Below are positions 9,468-18,952 of a DNA stretch of 64,000 bases, piece by piece. The position numbers were made by a program, and so were the translations under genes. The DNA is from Campylobacteraceae bacterium (GTDB lineage Bacteria; Campylobacterota; Campylobacteria; Campylobacterales; Arcobacteraceae). The DNA lies in the NCBI GenBank assembly GCA_013373175.1, contig JABXII010000014.1, positions 171,328 through 235,327 of the forward strand. Direction: 5' to 3'. Every line of letters starts with the position of its first letter. Within the stretch, counting starts at the first letter, position 1. Under the pieces are notes generated by a model that saw only the letters and a program-made list of their open reading frames with translations, did no database searches and was not told the DNA's origin.

Positions 9468-11245
9468 CTAGACTAAAATTAATATTTATTTTTATTATTC
9501 TTGTTTTGTTAACATTACTTGCAAGGGTATATTTTCTTAGTATTAAATCAAATACCTATTATGAAGAACTTTCAAAAAGAAACTATATTAAAAAAGTGTA
9601 TGAAGTACCTAATAGAGGTATAATCAAAGATAGAAATGGAAAAGCTTTAGCTATGAATAAGCTTGGTTTTTCAATTAATTTAAGACCTCACTTACGCTCA
9701 TATAAAAATAAAAAAAGATTAGATAAACTAATTGTCTTAATTAATAAACACTTCCCTGAATATGAAAAAGAGAAACTATATAAAGAGTATAAAAAAGCTG
9801 ATTCTCCTTATAAACACGACTTTGTAAAAGTTGTAAAATATATACCTTATGACAAGTTTTTCAAAAAATATACCCTATTTAATTCCCTTGATGATATTCA
9901 AATTAAATCTGAAGTAAAAAGAGTCTATCCATACAAACAAGATGCTTCTCATATCATTGGTTATGTTGGAAAAGCTTCAAGATTAGATATTAATAGAAAT
10001 CCTTTTTCAAAACATAGTGGAATTATCGGTAAAATAGGACTTGAAAAATATTATAATGAAAAATTACAAGGTAAACTTGGATACAAAAATATTAAAGTAA
10101 ATGCTTTAAATAAAGAGCTTGAAGTACTTGAAGAGAAAAAACCATCAAGTGACAATGACCTTACAATCTCAATTGATATTGAACTACAAAAATATATTCA
10201 AAAAAATTTTCCGGGAAAAGGTGGAGCAGCTATTGTAATGGATGCTCAAACAGGAGAACTACTTACAGCTAGTTCCTTCCCTGAGTTTGACAATAATATC
10301 TTTGTTGATGGTATCTCTGTAAAAGAGTGGAATAAAATGAGAACTGATTTTAACCACCCATTTACAAATAAATTAATTAATGGTAAATATCCTCCAGGTT
10401 CTGTTATAAAGATGGGTGTAGCTTTATCATTTTTAGAACATGGAGTTAAGCCTAGTTATACAGTATTTGATACAGGTGCAATCACATTAGGGAAAAGAAA
10501 CTTTAGATGTTGGAAGCAAAAAGGTCATGGAAAAGTTGGATTTACTAAAGCTATTAGAGAAAGTTGTGATGACTTTTTCTATAAAGGAAGCCTAAAAGTA
10601 GGTATAAATAACATTTCTGAAACATTAGCAAAATTTGGTATTGGTCAAAAAACTGGTATTGATTTAGATAATGAACACTATGGAACAAATCCAAATAAAG
10701 AGTGGAAACAAAAAAGGCACAATCTTCCTTGGTATGTTGGAGAAACAGTAATTACCTCAATTGGTCAAGGGGAAATGTTAACTACTCCTATGCAAATAGC
10801 TAGATATACAGCATTTTTAGCAACAGGGAAACTTCCAATACCTCACTTTGCAAAAGATAGTTATCAAGAACCAATTGAAGTTCCACACGATGAAAATCAT
10901 TTAGAATTGATAAGAAAAGGAATGTATGAAGTTAACAACCATAAAAAAGGTACTTTATACAGATACTCAAGAAATAGTATTATAACTATGGCAGGGAAAA
11001 CAGGAACTGCACAAGTTGTATCTATTCCTCAATCTGAAAAGAAAAGAATGAAAGAGAGTGAACTAGAATATTATCATAGATCACATGCTTGGATTACTGC
11101 TTATGGGCCATATAAAGGTGATAAAAAATATGTTGTAACAGTTATCATTGAACATGGTGGACATGGGGGAAGTGCTGCTGGGTTATTAGTAAAAAACATC
11201 TTTAAAAAACTTTATGAGTTTGGTTACATAAAAGACCCTAAATAG
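9464..11245 (+). CDS. mrdA: Penicillin-binding protein 2 (elongasome transpeptidase MrdA)
   Basis: Class B PBP that cross-links lateral-wall peptidoglycan. The 593-residue protein has a single N-terminal membrane anchor (about 4-26) and a dimerisation domain with the RGIIKDRNG motif. The transpeptidase domain carries SxxK with nucleophile Ser313 and Lys316 (PPGSVIKMG), SCD as the SxN-type motif near 363, and KTGTAQV near 515. The start is TTG 9464, which overlaps the stop of the preceding membrane protein (TTGA), with GGAG 9 bases upstream. No ATG fits the N-terminus, so the TTG is credible. Co-translation with the MreD-like gene is likely. Confidence 0.95.
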   Translation: MTRLKLIFIFIILVLLTLLARVYFLSIKSNTYYEELSKRNYIKKVYEVPNRGIIKDRNGKALAMNKLGFSINLRPHLRSYKNKKRLDKLIVLINKHFPEYEKEKLYKEYKKADSPYKHDFVKVVKYIPYDKFFKKYTLFNSLDDIQIKSEVKRVYPYKQDASHIIGYVGKASRLDINRNPFSKHSGIIGKIGLEKYYNEKLQGKLGYKNIKVNALNKELEVLEEKKPSSDNDLTISIDIELQKYIQKNFPGKGGAAIVMDAQTGELLTASSFPEFDNNIFVDGISVKEWNKMRTDFNHPFTNKLINGKYPPGSVIKMGVALSFLEHGVKPSYTVFDTGAITLGKRNFRCWKQKGHGKVGFTKAIRESCDDFFYKGSLKVGINNISETLAKFGIGQKTGIDLDNEHYGTNPNKEWKQKRHNLPWYVGETVITSIGQGEMLTTPMQIARYTAFLATGKLPIPHFAKDSYQEPIEVPHDENHLELIRKGMYEVNNHKKGTLYRYSRNSIITMAGKTGTAQVVSIPQSEKKRMKESELEYYHRSHAWITAYGPYKGDKKYVVTVIIEHGGHGGSAAGLLVKNIFKKLYEFGYIKDPK

Positions 11246-11310
11246 CTATATCTTTGAGATTTAATAACTTTTTGGATATAGTATTTTCTTATTTTATTTG
11301 AGGACGATAT

Positions 11311-12048
11311 TTGAAACTAGTATTTAGTTTATTGATTTTTTCTATTTCATTACTTTTTGCACAAGAAGAAGTAGCACCACCTGTTGTTAATCTTTCAATA
11401 GCAGCACTTGAAGAACCTGCACAATTTGTTAAAACAATTAATATTGCTATAATTTTAACTCTTTTAGTTTTAGCACCTACACTTATTTTAATGGTTACAA
11501 GCTTTACAAGACTGATTATTGTTTTTTCACTTCTTAGACAAGCAATGGGATTACAACAAACTCCTCCAAACCAAATTATTATTTCACTTTCTTTAATTTT
11601 AACAATCTTTATTATGGAACCATATTTTAAAAAATCTTGGGATGATGCTATTGTTCCGTATATGGATGAAAAAATAGGTTATGAAGTGGCTTTTGAAAAA
11701 GGAGTTAAACCCTTTAAAGAGTTCATGATAAAGAATACTAGAGAAAAAGATTTAGCTTTATTTTATAGAATAAAAAAAGAAGAAAACCCTAAAAATATTG
11801 ATGATGTTCCTTTAACTCTTTTAATGCCTTCATTCATTGTTAGTGAACTTAAAACGGCGTTTGAAATAGGTTTTTTAATCTTCTTACCATTTTTAGTAAT
11901 TGATATTATTGTAGCATCTATTTTAATGTCCTTGGGTATGATGATGCTTCCACCTGTTATGATTTCCCTGCCCATAAAGATAATCTTCTTTATTGTAATT
12001 GATGGTTGGTCATTGATTATTGGAAACCTGGCCCAGTCCTTTAAATGA
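11311..12048 (+). CDS. fliP: Flagellar biosynthesis protein FliP
   Basis: Core membrane component of the flagellar type III export gate, which forms the helical pore with FliQ and FliR. The 245-residue protein has a cleavable N-terminal signal (LVFSLLIFSISLLFAQ), then the FliP membrane segments with typical MVTSFTRLIIVFSLLRQAMG and a C-terminal MMLPPVMISLPIKIIFFIVID. The start is TTG 11311 with GAGG about 8 bases upstream; no closer ATG preserves the signal peptide. FliQ and FliR are not adjacent, so flagellar genes are scattered, as is common in this group. Confidence 0.96.
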   Translation: MKLVFSLLIFSISLLFAQEEVAPPVVNLSIAALEEPAQFVKTINIAIILTLLVLAPTLILMVTSFTRLIIVFSLLRQAMGLQQTPPNQIIISLSLILTIFIMEPYFKKSWDDAIVPYMDEKIGYEVAFEKGVKPFKEFMIKNTREKDLALFYRIKKEENPKNIDDVPLTLLMPSFIVSELKTAFEIGFLIFLPFLVIDIIVASILMSLGMMMLPPVMISLPIKIIFFIVIDGWSLIIGNLAQSFK

Positions 12049-12049
12049 C

Positions 12050-14671
12050 TTAGTCAAAGGTGTAAGGTATTTCTATAAAAAACTTTGCACCGTTATTTGT
12101 ATTTTGAACATAAAGCTTTCCTCTTAAACTCTCTGTAACAATCTTATAACTCATATGTAAACCTAAACCTGTACCTTGTGACTTATGTTTTGTAGTAAAA
12201 TATGGGTCAAAGATTTTGTCAATAATATTTTCAGGAATTCCCTTTGCATTATCTTCTATAGTTATTAAAAAGTTTTTTTCATTTTTTTCTAGATTTAATT
12301 CAATCCAAGGCTCTTTTATATCCTTCTCTTTTATTGCATCTTTTGCATTATTAATTATGTTTATTAATACTTGGTCTAATTCCCCTACTATTGTAGTAAA
12401 AGTGAAATTTTCATCTTTTATATTATTCTTTAAAAGAATATGTCTACTTTTTAAAGAATCCGTTACAATGCTTATAACTAATTTTAATCTATCGTGTAAA
12501 ACAACATCTCTTAACTCTTTTCTTTCTTTTAAAAAATTTCTAAAGGTATCAATTGTATTTGATAAGTACTTTGTAGTATCAACTATTTTATTCATATCTT
12601 CAGAAATAGATTCATACTTTGGTTTTTCTCCTAAGTCTATATTTAAACTAATTCCAGAAGAGATTGTAGAGATTGAACTTAATGGTTGTCTCCATTGATG
12701 TGCAATATTTTCTATCATTTCACCCATTTGAGCTTGTTTAGTTTGTGATTCTAATTGTTTTATATGTGTAATATCTATCAGACTAATTACATTAATATTT
12801 TTATCTTTTAATGTAAATTTTTTAAATAAAGCATAAAACTTTGTACCATCTTTTCTTTTAGATAAAATTTCTATATTTTCCTCATTATTTTTTCTTTGTT
12901 TATAAAGTAAATCTTTTGATTCTTTCGATATAAATTCATCAAGTAAAAGACCCTTCATCTGATTTTTATCAATAAATGAAAATATTTTAACAGCACTCTC
13001 ATTTGAATTTATTAATCTATTATCTTTAAAAATAAGTATAGCTTCCATTGTGGAATCAATCAATTGTGAGAACTCATTAATTGATTTTCTCATAAGATAC
13101 TGTTTATATAAGAAAAGAAGAAATATAATAGAAAAAAATAGTAGAATTTTCCATATTAAACTATAATTTATTCCTTTTTCATACTTTATAACAATCCAAT
13201 TATTAAAGATTTTTTGTTTTTCTTCTGCACTTATATCATCTATAAGTTTTTGAATAATATTTACTAAAATAGGTTCATCTTTTCTTACACCTGCACTTAA
13301 GTTCCAATAAATATCTGCTTCTCCAGCTATTTTTAATTGAATTCTTTGTTCTGATTGAAGTGCATAACTTATTGTTGCAAAAGAGTCAACATAACCAAAG
13401 ACTTTTCCTTTTGCGACTAAACTTAGTCCTTCTGAAATATTATCTACATACTCAATATTTAAATTAGGATATTTCTCTTTTAACTTTTTTGCAATACCAT
13501 AATCTTTTACTAAAGCTATTTTTCTATTTTCTAAGTTCTTAAAATCATCAATAAATGAGATATCTAATTTTGTTGCAATAACTATTGGTATTTTTAAATA
13601 TGAAGAGGTAAAATTAAAAAACTTTTCCCTTTCTTTGGTATGAGTAATAAAAGAGACCATGTCACATTTTTTATCTTTTATATACTCTATGGACTGACTC
13701 CAAGACTCTGTTTTTATTGTATTAAATATCAGTCCAGATTCTTGGGTAAATAGTTTAAAATAGTCTGCACTAAGTCCAATATGATTACCATTTTTATCTA
13801 AACTTTCATAGGGTAACCAATCAGGGTCGATACATAGATTAACACTTTTTCTAGTATTTATATAATTTTTTTCTTTTTCATTAAATATTGTATTTGAAAT
13901 ACTATTTTTTCCAAACCATTTCTTATTTAATTTTTCTATTTCTTCAATAGAAGTATTATCGTAGGATTTGTCTATTATTGAGATTAAAATACTATTTTTC
14001 TTTAATGTTGCAAAATGATGGTCATCTAACTTAACTCCCTCTACATTTTTAACAGGATTAGAGATTTTTAAATTATTATAACCATACTTTTTAATATAGT
14101 AGTTTGCTACATTGTCACTATTTATTATTGCATCAATTTTTCCTAAACTTAGGGCATTTAGTTTATCTTCAATATTATCTAAATACACTAAGTCAATTTC
14201 TGGGTACTTCTTAAAAAACTCTTCTTCTCCCCAGCCTTTAGAAATTCCTACTTTTTTACTAAATAAATCTTCTATATCAACTATTTCTTTTTCATTTTCT
14301 CTTATTATGTAGCTTTGGATAACTTTTGAATAACCTAAAGAAAAAGTCATTGTTTTTTCTCTTTCTTTAGTTTTATAAATAGTATGAATTAAGTCTATTT
14401 TTTCATCATCTAAATCTTTAAGTAGTTGATTCCAAGGCTTACTTGAATATCTAATTTCAAGATTTGTATCTTTTAAAATAAGTTTTAATAAATCAATTGA
14501 ATATCCTAGTGCCCTACCATTTCTATTGAAATCGTAAGGCTCATAGTCAAACTCGTTTGAGACAGTTATATATTTTTTATTTTCTATATAAGTTAACTCT
14601 TCTTTAGTCAACTTATTATTAGCAAACAAAAAATTTAAAAACAATATTGGTATAAATAGTAACTTAATCAT
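12050..14671 (-). CDS. Sensor histidine kinase with two periplasmic solute-binding domains and a PAS domain
   Basis: The 873-residue membrane sensor has a signal peptide, then two SBP_bac_3-type domains (about 20-255 and 265-495; the second begins NLCIDPDWLPYESL). A membrane helix lies near 505-525, followed by a PAS domain (about 535-650), the H-box AHQWRQPLSSIS and an HATPase domain (NIINNAKDAI, IEDNAKGIP, GTGLGLHMSY). It should sense a small ligand, possibly an amino acid, in the periplasm and phosphorylate a response regulator. None is adjacent, so it is an orphan kinase. It faces fliP convergently with 1 base between. The ligand cannot be told from sequence. Confidence 0.93.
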   Translation of the reverse strand: MIKLLFIPILFLNFLFANNKLTKEELTYIENKKYITVSNEFDYEPYDFNRNGRALGYSIDLLKLILKDTNLEIRYSSKPWNQLLKDLDDEKIDLIHTIYKTKEREKTMTFSLGYSKVIQSYIIRENEKEIVDIEDLFSKKVGISKGWGEEEFFKKYPEIDLVYLDNIEDKLNALSLGKIDAIINSDNVANYYIKKYGYNNLKISNPVKNVEGVKLDDHHFATLKKNSILISIIDKSYDNTSIEEIEKLNKKWFGKNSISNTIFNEKEKNYINTRKSVNLCIDPDWLPYESLDKNGNHIGLSADYFKLFTQESGLIFNTIKTESWSQSIEYIKDKKCDMVSFITHTKEREKFFNFTSSYLKIPIVIATKLDISFIDDFKNLENRKIALVKDYGIAKKLKEKYPNLNIEYVDNISEGLSLVAKGKVFGYVDSFATISYALQSEQRIQLKIAGEADIYWNLSAGVRKDEPILVNIIQKLIDDISAEEKQKIFNNWIVIKYEKGINYSLIWKILLFFSIIFLLFLYKQYLMRKSINEFSQLIDSTMEAILIFKDNRLINSNESAVKIFSFIDKNQMKGLLLDEFISKESKDLLYKQRKNNEENIEILSKRKDGTKFYALFKKFTLKDKNINVISLIDITHIKQLESQTKQAQMGEMIENIAHQWRQPLSSISTISSGISLNIDLGEKPKYESISEDMNKIVDTTKYLSNTIDTFRNFLKERKELRDVVLHDRLKLVISIVTDSLKSRHILLKNNIKDENFTFTTIVGELDQVLINIINNAKDAIKEKDIKEPWIELNLEKNEKNFLITIEDNAKGIPENIIDKIFDPYFTTKHKSQGTGLGLHMSYKIVTESLRGKLYVQNTNNGAKFFIEIPYTFD

Positions 14672-14748
14672 AACATAATCTTTAATAACAAAATTATTAT
14701 ATGTTATAGCTTTATACCTTATAGCTTAGTAAGAAAAAAAAACTATTT

Positions 14749-15096
14749 TTATTTGAAAGTGATTTCGTCTTCTTTTGTAGTAATCATACATAAAAACTCA
14801 TAATCACTTCCATAACAGGCTTCATAATAGTGTTCTACTCCTGCTGGAATATAAATAAAATCACCCTCTTTTGCTTTATACTCTTCATTTCCAACTACGA
14901 CCTTTGCTTCTCCACTTAAAACATATTGTTGATGTTGAATTATGTTTGTATGATTTGGCATAGAACCACCATTTTTTAAAACTATTTTTCTAACAATAAA
15001 ATCTTTATCCTCATTTGGAGTTAAAACTGCAATATTTGCATTGTCAGTGTTTGGAATATGATTTTGTTCAATACTATTTGAAGCTTTTAAATACAT
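14749..15096 (-). CDS. Single-domain cupin protein
   Basis: The 115-residue small beta-barrel has the cupin pattern: motif 1 around HTNIIQHQQYVLSGEAKVVV and motif 2 GDFIYIPAGVEHYYEA. Metal-binding His residues are present in both motifs. Such proteins bind metal and act as isomerases, dioxygenases or small-molecule sensors; nothing here selects among these. The gene stands alone on the minus strand between the sensor kinase and the divergent membrane peptide. Its substrate is unknown. Confidence 0.82.
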   Translation of the reverse strand: MYLKASNSIEQNHIPNTDNANIAVLTPNEDKDFIVRKIVLKNGGSMPNHTNIIQHQQYVLSGEAKVVVGNEEYKAKEGDFIYIPAGVEHYYEACYGSDYEFLCMITTKEDEITFK

Positions 15097-15152
15097 AATT
15101 ATCCTTTTAAATTTATCTAAAATATTATACTATAAATGAAAGGATTTAATTA

Positions 15153-15254
15153 ATGGAAAACTTACAGAATGAAGTTATTAGTTTTGTAGCAATTGCTATT
15201 GTTGTGTTACTTTTAGCACTATTTACAAAAAAAATGGAAGATAAACATAAATAA
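15153..15254 (+). CDS. 33-residue single-pass membrane peptide
   Basis: A short open frame begins with ATG 15153, preceded by AAAGGA about 8 bases upstream, and ends in TAA at 15252-15254. The product has a short polar N-terminus (MENLQNEV), about 18 hydrophobic residues (FVAIAIVVLLLALF) and a charged C-terminus (TKKMEDKHK), the layout of a small inner-membrane protein. It lies about 70 bases before the efflux operon but upstream of that operon's promoter. Good ribosome-binding site, topology and codon use make it a credible gene; its function is unknown. Confidence 0.6.
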   Translation: MENLQNEVISFVAIAIVVLLLALFTKKMEDKHK

Positions 15255-15267
15255 TATTTACTTATAA

Positions 15268-15296
15268 TTGTTTTATTTTATTTTTTAATGTATAAT
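15268..15296 (+). promoter_or_regulatory. Probable sigma-70 promoter of the efflux operon
   Basis: TTGTTT (15268-15273) and TATAAT (15291-15296) are separated by 17 bases, followed about 27 bases later by the start of the TolC-like gene. AATAGGAGCC just before ATG 15324 serves as ribosome-binding site. The -10 is a perfect consensus, while the -35 matches the first three bases. Confidence 0.55.
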
Positions 15297-15323
15297 CCCT
15301 AAAAACAAACAATAGGAGCCTAT

Positions 15324-16667
15324 ATGCATAAGTTGATATTATATTTATTATTACTATCAACATTTTCTTTTTCACAAATAATTAGTTTTGAAAAAGCATT
15401 AACTTCTACTATTGAATACAGTAAGAAAATAAAACAACAAGAAATTGAAATAAAACAAAAAAATGAAGACTTAAAAAAAGTAAAGGCTTACTCTTATGGA
15501 AATATAGATTTAATCCATGAGGCTAGTAAAACAAATCATGCAGGTTATGTATTTAATTCAAAGCTTTCATCTAGAGAAGCTACCTTTGAAGATTTTGGTT
15601 TTTCTCAATTTGGGCAAGCAATAACTACTGAACCAGTTGATTTAAATTATCCAGATAGTAGAAATAACTTTAATACAAAACTTACTTATACTATTCCTTT
15701 ATTTACAGGGTTTAAATTATCAAATCAAGAGGATATTATATCCTTAGAAAAAAAAGCTCAAAAAATAAAACTAAATATTAATATAAACTATTTATCACTA
15801 GAGGTTTTAAAAGCATATAATAATGCAGTTGTTGCAAAAGAGTTTTTAAAAGCTTCTAAAGATGCAATAAAAGCTGTAAAAAAGTATGAAGATACAGCAA
15901 ATGAGTTTTATAAAGAAGGACTTGTAACAAAAATTGATAAAAAACAAGCACAAGTAAAAAGATTAAATACTCAAAGTAGTTTCATTCAAGCAAAAAACAA
16001 TTTTGAACTTTCTCTTGCTTATCTTAGCTTTTTAACGGGCATTGAAAATATAAGTGATGTAGAAGAACTTAAAAACTATGATACAAATCAAAATTATGAT
16101 TCTTCTTTAGCCTTAGAAAAAAGAGATGAAATAAAGATACTAAATACTACAAATAACCTTTTCAAAAAGAATATTGAACTAAATAAAGCTTCATATTATC
16201 CATCTATTTATTCTTATGTTGAGTATGGAATAAATGATAATAAAATCACTACAAGTGATGAAAAAGACTATTATATGGCTCTTGTTGGAGTAAAATTTAC
16301 ACTATTTAATCAAACAAGAGAACATGACTTACAAAAAAGTAAACTTCAATACAAAAAATCATTACTTCAAAAACAAGAGTTAGAAGATAGTATTAAACTT
16401 GAAGTAAAAAAAGCAAAACTAAACCTCAATGCAAAAAACAAAGTATTAGAAGAAAAATTAAAAGCCAAAGAACTTGCATATGAAGTATTAGAACAATCAA
16501 AACTAATGTATAAAAATAAACTAATCTCTATGTCTGAACTACTTAAACAAGAAGCTATTTACAGACAAAATGAAGCAGAACTAATATTATCAAAATATGA
16601 AAAATCACTTGCAAAGGCAAAATTTAATTTAGCCCTTGGGAATGACTTATTTAAAGGGAACAAATGA
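15324..16667 (+). CDS. TolC-family outer membrane efflux protein
   Basis: The 447-residue outer-membrane channel of a tripartite pump has a signal peptide (about 1-18, LYLLLLSTFSFSQ) and two long coiled-coil repeats typical of the OEP family. The second ends with ELLKQEAIYRQNEAELIL. It overlaps the following adaptor gene by 4 bases, so outer-membrane channel, adaptor and RND pump form one operon. Substrate is unknown. The second half is shorter than in E. coli TolC, as is common for Campylobacterota members. Confidence 0.9.
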   Translation: MHKLILYLLLLSTFSFSQIISFEKALTSTIEYSKKIKQQEIEIKQKNEDLKKVKAYSYGNIDLIHEASKTNHAGYVFNSKLSSREATFEDFGFSQFGQAITTEPVDLNYPDSRNNFNTKLTYTIPLFTGFKLSNQEDIISLEKKAQKIKLNININYLSLEVLKAYNNAVVAKEFLKASKDAIKAVKKYEDTANEFYKEGLVTKIDKKQAQVKRLNTQSSFIQAKNNFELSLAYLSFLTGIENISDVEELKNYDTNQNYDSSLALEKRDEIKILNTTNNLFKKNIELNKASYYPSIYSYVEYGINDNKITTSDEKDYYMALVGVKFTLFNQTREHDLQKSKLQYKKSLLQKQELEDSIKLEVKKAKLNLNAKNKVLEEKLKAKELAYEVLEQSKLMYKNKLISMSELLKQEAIYRQNEAELILSKYEKSLAKAKFNLALGNDLFKGNK

Positions 16668-17419
16668 AAAAAATATTAATTTTAACTATTCTTCTAATTA
16701 TAAATTTACAAGCATTTGAAATAAGCGGAACAGTAATCTCTGACAATGAAAAAATTATCACAAGTAAATTTATGGGACTTATTAAAAAAGTAAATGTAAA
16801 AGAAGGAGACTTTGTAAAAAAGAAACAAACTCTTTATGAAATAGATTCTTCAAATATTGATAGCTTAAAAAATGAAGCCCTTTTTAATAAACAAATCTTA
16901 GAAAATAGCCTTGAGAACATAAAATTAAACTATGAAAGATATGAAAGATTATATAAAAAAGATTTAGTATCAAAATATGATTTAGAACAATTAGAACTTA
17001 AATATAAAAATACAAAAAGTCAATTGAATATTGCAAAAGCAAAAGTAAGAGAAGTTCTTAAGCAATATGATTACTTAAAAGTAAAAGCACCTAATAATGG
17101 TTTAATCATTAAAAAAAGTATTAAACAAGGGGAAATGGCAATTCCTACAATGCCTGCTCTTATTTTGACTGATTTGAATTCTTTAAAGATAAAATCTTCA
17201 ATTGCTGAATCTGCACTACAAGTAGTTAAAGTAGGAACTAAAGCAAAAGTTATTATAGAATCAATTAATCTTCAAACAACAGGTGTTGTTAGTTCTATAA
17301 TTCCAGATACAAATAGTATGACTCACTCTTTTATAATAAAACTCTCATTTGACAAAAAAGATAAACAAGTTTATCCAGGTATGTACTCTAAAGTCTATTT
17401 GGAGTTAAATGATGAATGA
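16664..17419 (+). CDS. RND efflux periplasmic adaptor (membrane fusion protein)
   Basis: The 251-residue HlyD/AcrA-type adaptor links inner-membrane pump and outer-membrane channel. It has a signal peptide (about 1-17), the lipoyl half-motif GLIKKVNVKEGDFVKKKQTL near 34-53 and an alpha-hairpin (about 60-125). The second lipoyl half is KAPNNGLIIKKSIKQGEM and a beta-barrel follows. It is short for the family, with a small hairpin and little membrane-proximal domain. It overlaps the upstream TolC gene by 4 bases and the downstream RND gene by 11 bases, so production is coupled. Confidence 0.9.
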   Translation: MKKILILTILLIINLQAFEISGTVISDNEKIITSKFMGLIKKVNVKEGDFVKKKQTLYEIDSSNIDSLKNEALFNKQILENSLENIKLNYERYERLYKKDLVSKYDLEQLELKYKNTKSQLNIAKAKVREVLKQYDYLKVKAPNNGLIIKKSIKQGEMAIPTMPALILTDLNSLKIKSSIAESALQVVKVGTKAKVIIESINLQTTGVVSSIIPDTNSMTHSFIIKLSFDKKDKQVYPGMYSKVYLELNDE

Positions 17420-18941
17420 TAATTTAAATATTGCAGGAAAACTTGCAAAAAATTTTATAGAACATCCTTTAACTTTCATTTTAGCGATATTTATTCTTTT
17501 ATTAGGATTTATCTCTTTAGAGTTTATGCCAAGAGAAGAAAATCCTCAAATAAAAGTTAGTGGTGGAGCAGTTATAGTTGCACTACCTGGAGCAAAACCC
17601 TATGAGATACAAAAGGTAATAATTGAACCACTGGAAAAAAAGATTAGAGAAATAAAAGGTGTAGAGTATATTTACTCTTATGCAAAAGACTCTGTGGGAA
17701 TAGTACAAGTTCAATATTATATTGGAGAAGATAAAGAAGAATCAAATTTAAAGCTATATGACCAAATTATGAGAAATATTGATTTGCTTCCAAAAGGAGC
17801 TTTACCTCCAATAGTTAAAACAATGGATATTGATACAGATATTCCTATTGCAACCCTTGCATTTTATTCTAAAAACAATACTCTAACTCAAGCTGAATTA
17901 TACAATGAAGTAAGTAAACTAAGTCATGAAATAAATAAGATAGAAAATGTTGCTTTAGTTGATTTAAAAGGAGAAAAAAAAGATCAATACAATGTACAAA
18001 TCAATGCAAGTAAACTCTCTTCATATAACTTATCATTAGGGCAAGTAGCAAATAGAATAAAAGCTTTAGCTCATACAATGCCAAGTATTAAAAGTGACAA
18101 TCTAGAAGATAATTTAACAATTTTAAATATTAAAAATGCAATAGAGTCAAAAGAGGATTTACAGAATATAATTGTCTCATATAATTATGGTGTTGCAGTC
18201 TATTTAAAAGATATTGCAAGTATTGAAAAATCATATGATATACAAAATAAAAAAGAAGCAATGCTTTACACAAAAGAGCTTAAAAATGGTATTTCTCAAA
18301 CAACTTTAACTATATCTAAATTAAAAGGTACAAACTCCGTAACTATAAATGAAAAGATATTTTCTTACATGGAAACAAAAAAAGAGGAATTAGAAAAAAA
18401 AGGTATTAAATATGTTATCACAAGAGATGATGGATATACTGCAAACAATGCCGTAAACTCACTTGTTCAAAACTTACTTATCTCTATTTTAATTATTGCT
18501 ATTTTACTTATCTTTTCATTAGGACTTAAAGAGGCAATGATAGTTTCACTTCTAGTACCGATGATTCTATCTTTAACTTTGTTTATAGGCTTTTTATTAG
18601 ATGAAACCATAAATAGAATTACACTATTTGCATTGATTGTAAGTCTTGGGATGCTTGTTGATGCAGCTATTATTGTGATTGAAAATATAGTAAGACATAA
18701 AAAAGAAGACAAAGAAAAACTTGATATAAAAACTTTATCAATAAATGCAACAAATGAAATAGGAAATGCCACAAATATTGCAACAGTAGCTATTATCATG
18801 ACTTTTATCCCTATGTTTTTTGTTGGAGGGATGATGGGTCAATTTATGCACCCTCTACCTGTTTTTGTTCCTATTGCACTAGTTGTATCATTGATTGTTG
18901 CATATATTTTTACTCCATATTTAGTTAAAAAGTTTCTGTAA
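17409..18941 (+). CDS. RND efflux transporter, N-terminal half (split pump)
   Basis: The 510-residue protein corresponds to the first half of an AcrB/CusA-type pump: TM1 (about 17-35, ILAIFILLLGFISLEFMP), the first periplasmic porter loop (40-340), and TM2-TM6. TM4 carries LGMLVDAAIIVIEN, with Asp-Ala instead of the Asp-Asp pair of AcrB; metal-exporting RND members also have a single Asp here. The frame ends right after TM6 (YLVKKFL) at a TAA. The second half follows in another frame with its own ribosome-binding site. The combined length of about 1065 residues is that of an intact pump. See findings. Confidence 0.88.
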   Translation: MMNDNLNIAGKLAKNFIEHPLTFILAIFILLLGFISLEFMPREENPQIKVSGGAVIVALPGAKPYEIQKVIIEPLEKKIREIKGVEYIYSYAKDSVGIVQVQYYIGEDKEESNLKLYDQIMRNIDLLPKGALPPIVKTMDIDTDIPIATLAFYSKNNTLTQAELYNEVSKLSHEINKIENVALVDLKGEKKDQYNVQINASKLSSYNLSLGQVANRIKALAHTMPSIKSDNLEDNLTILNIKNAIESKEDLQNIIVSYNYGVAVYLKDIASIEKSYDIQNKKEAMLYTKELKNGISQTTLTISKLKGTNSVTINEKIFSYMETKKEELEKKGIKYVITRDDGYTANNAVNSLVQNLLISILIIAILLIFSLGLKEAMIVSLLVPMILSLTLFIGFLLDETINRITLFALIVSLGMLVDAAIIVIENIVRHKKEDKEKLDIKTLSINATNEIGNATNIATVAIIMTFIPMFFVGGMMGQFMHPLPVFVPIALVVSLIVAYIFTPYLVKKFL

Positions 18942-18952
18942 GGATTTTGGTG

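Noticed and set aside
14690..14735. Short TATAGCT-like direct repeats before the sensor kinase
   Set aside because: Low-complexity AT-rich sequence; the repeats are short and have no symmetric spacing.
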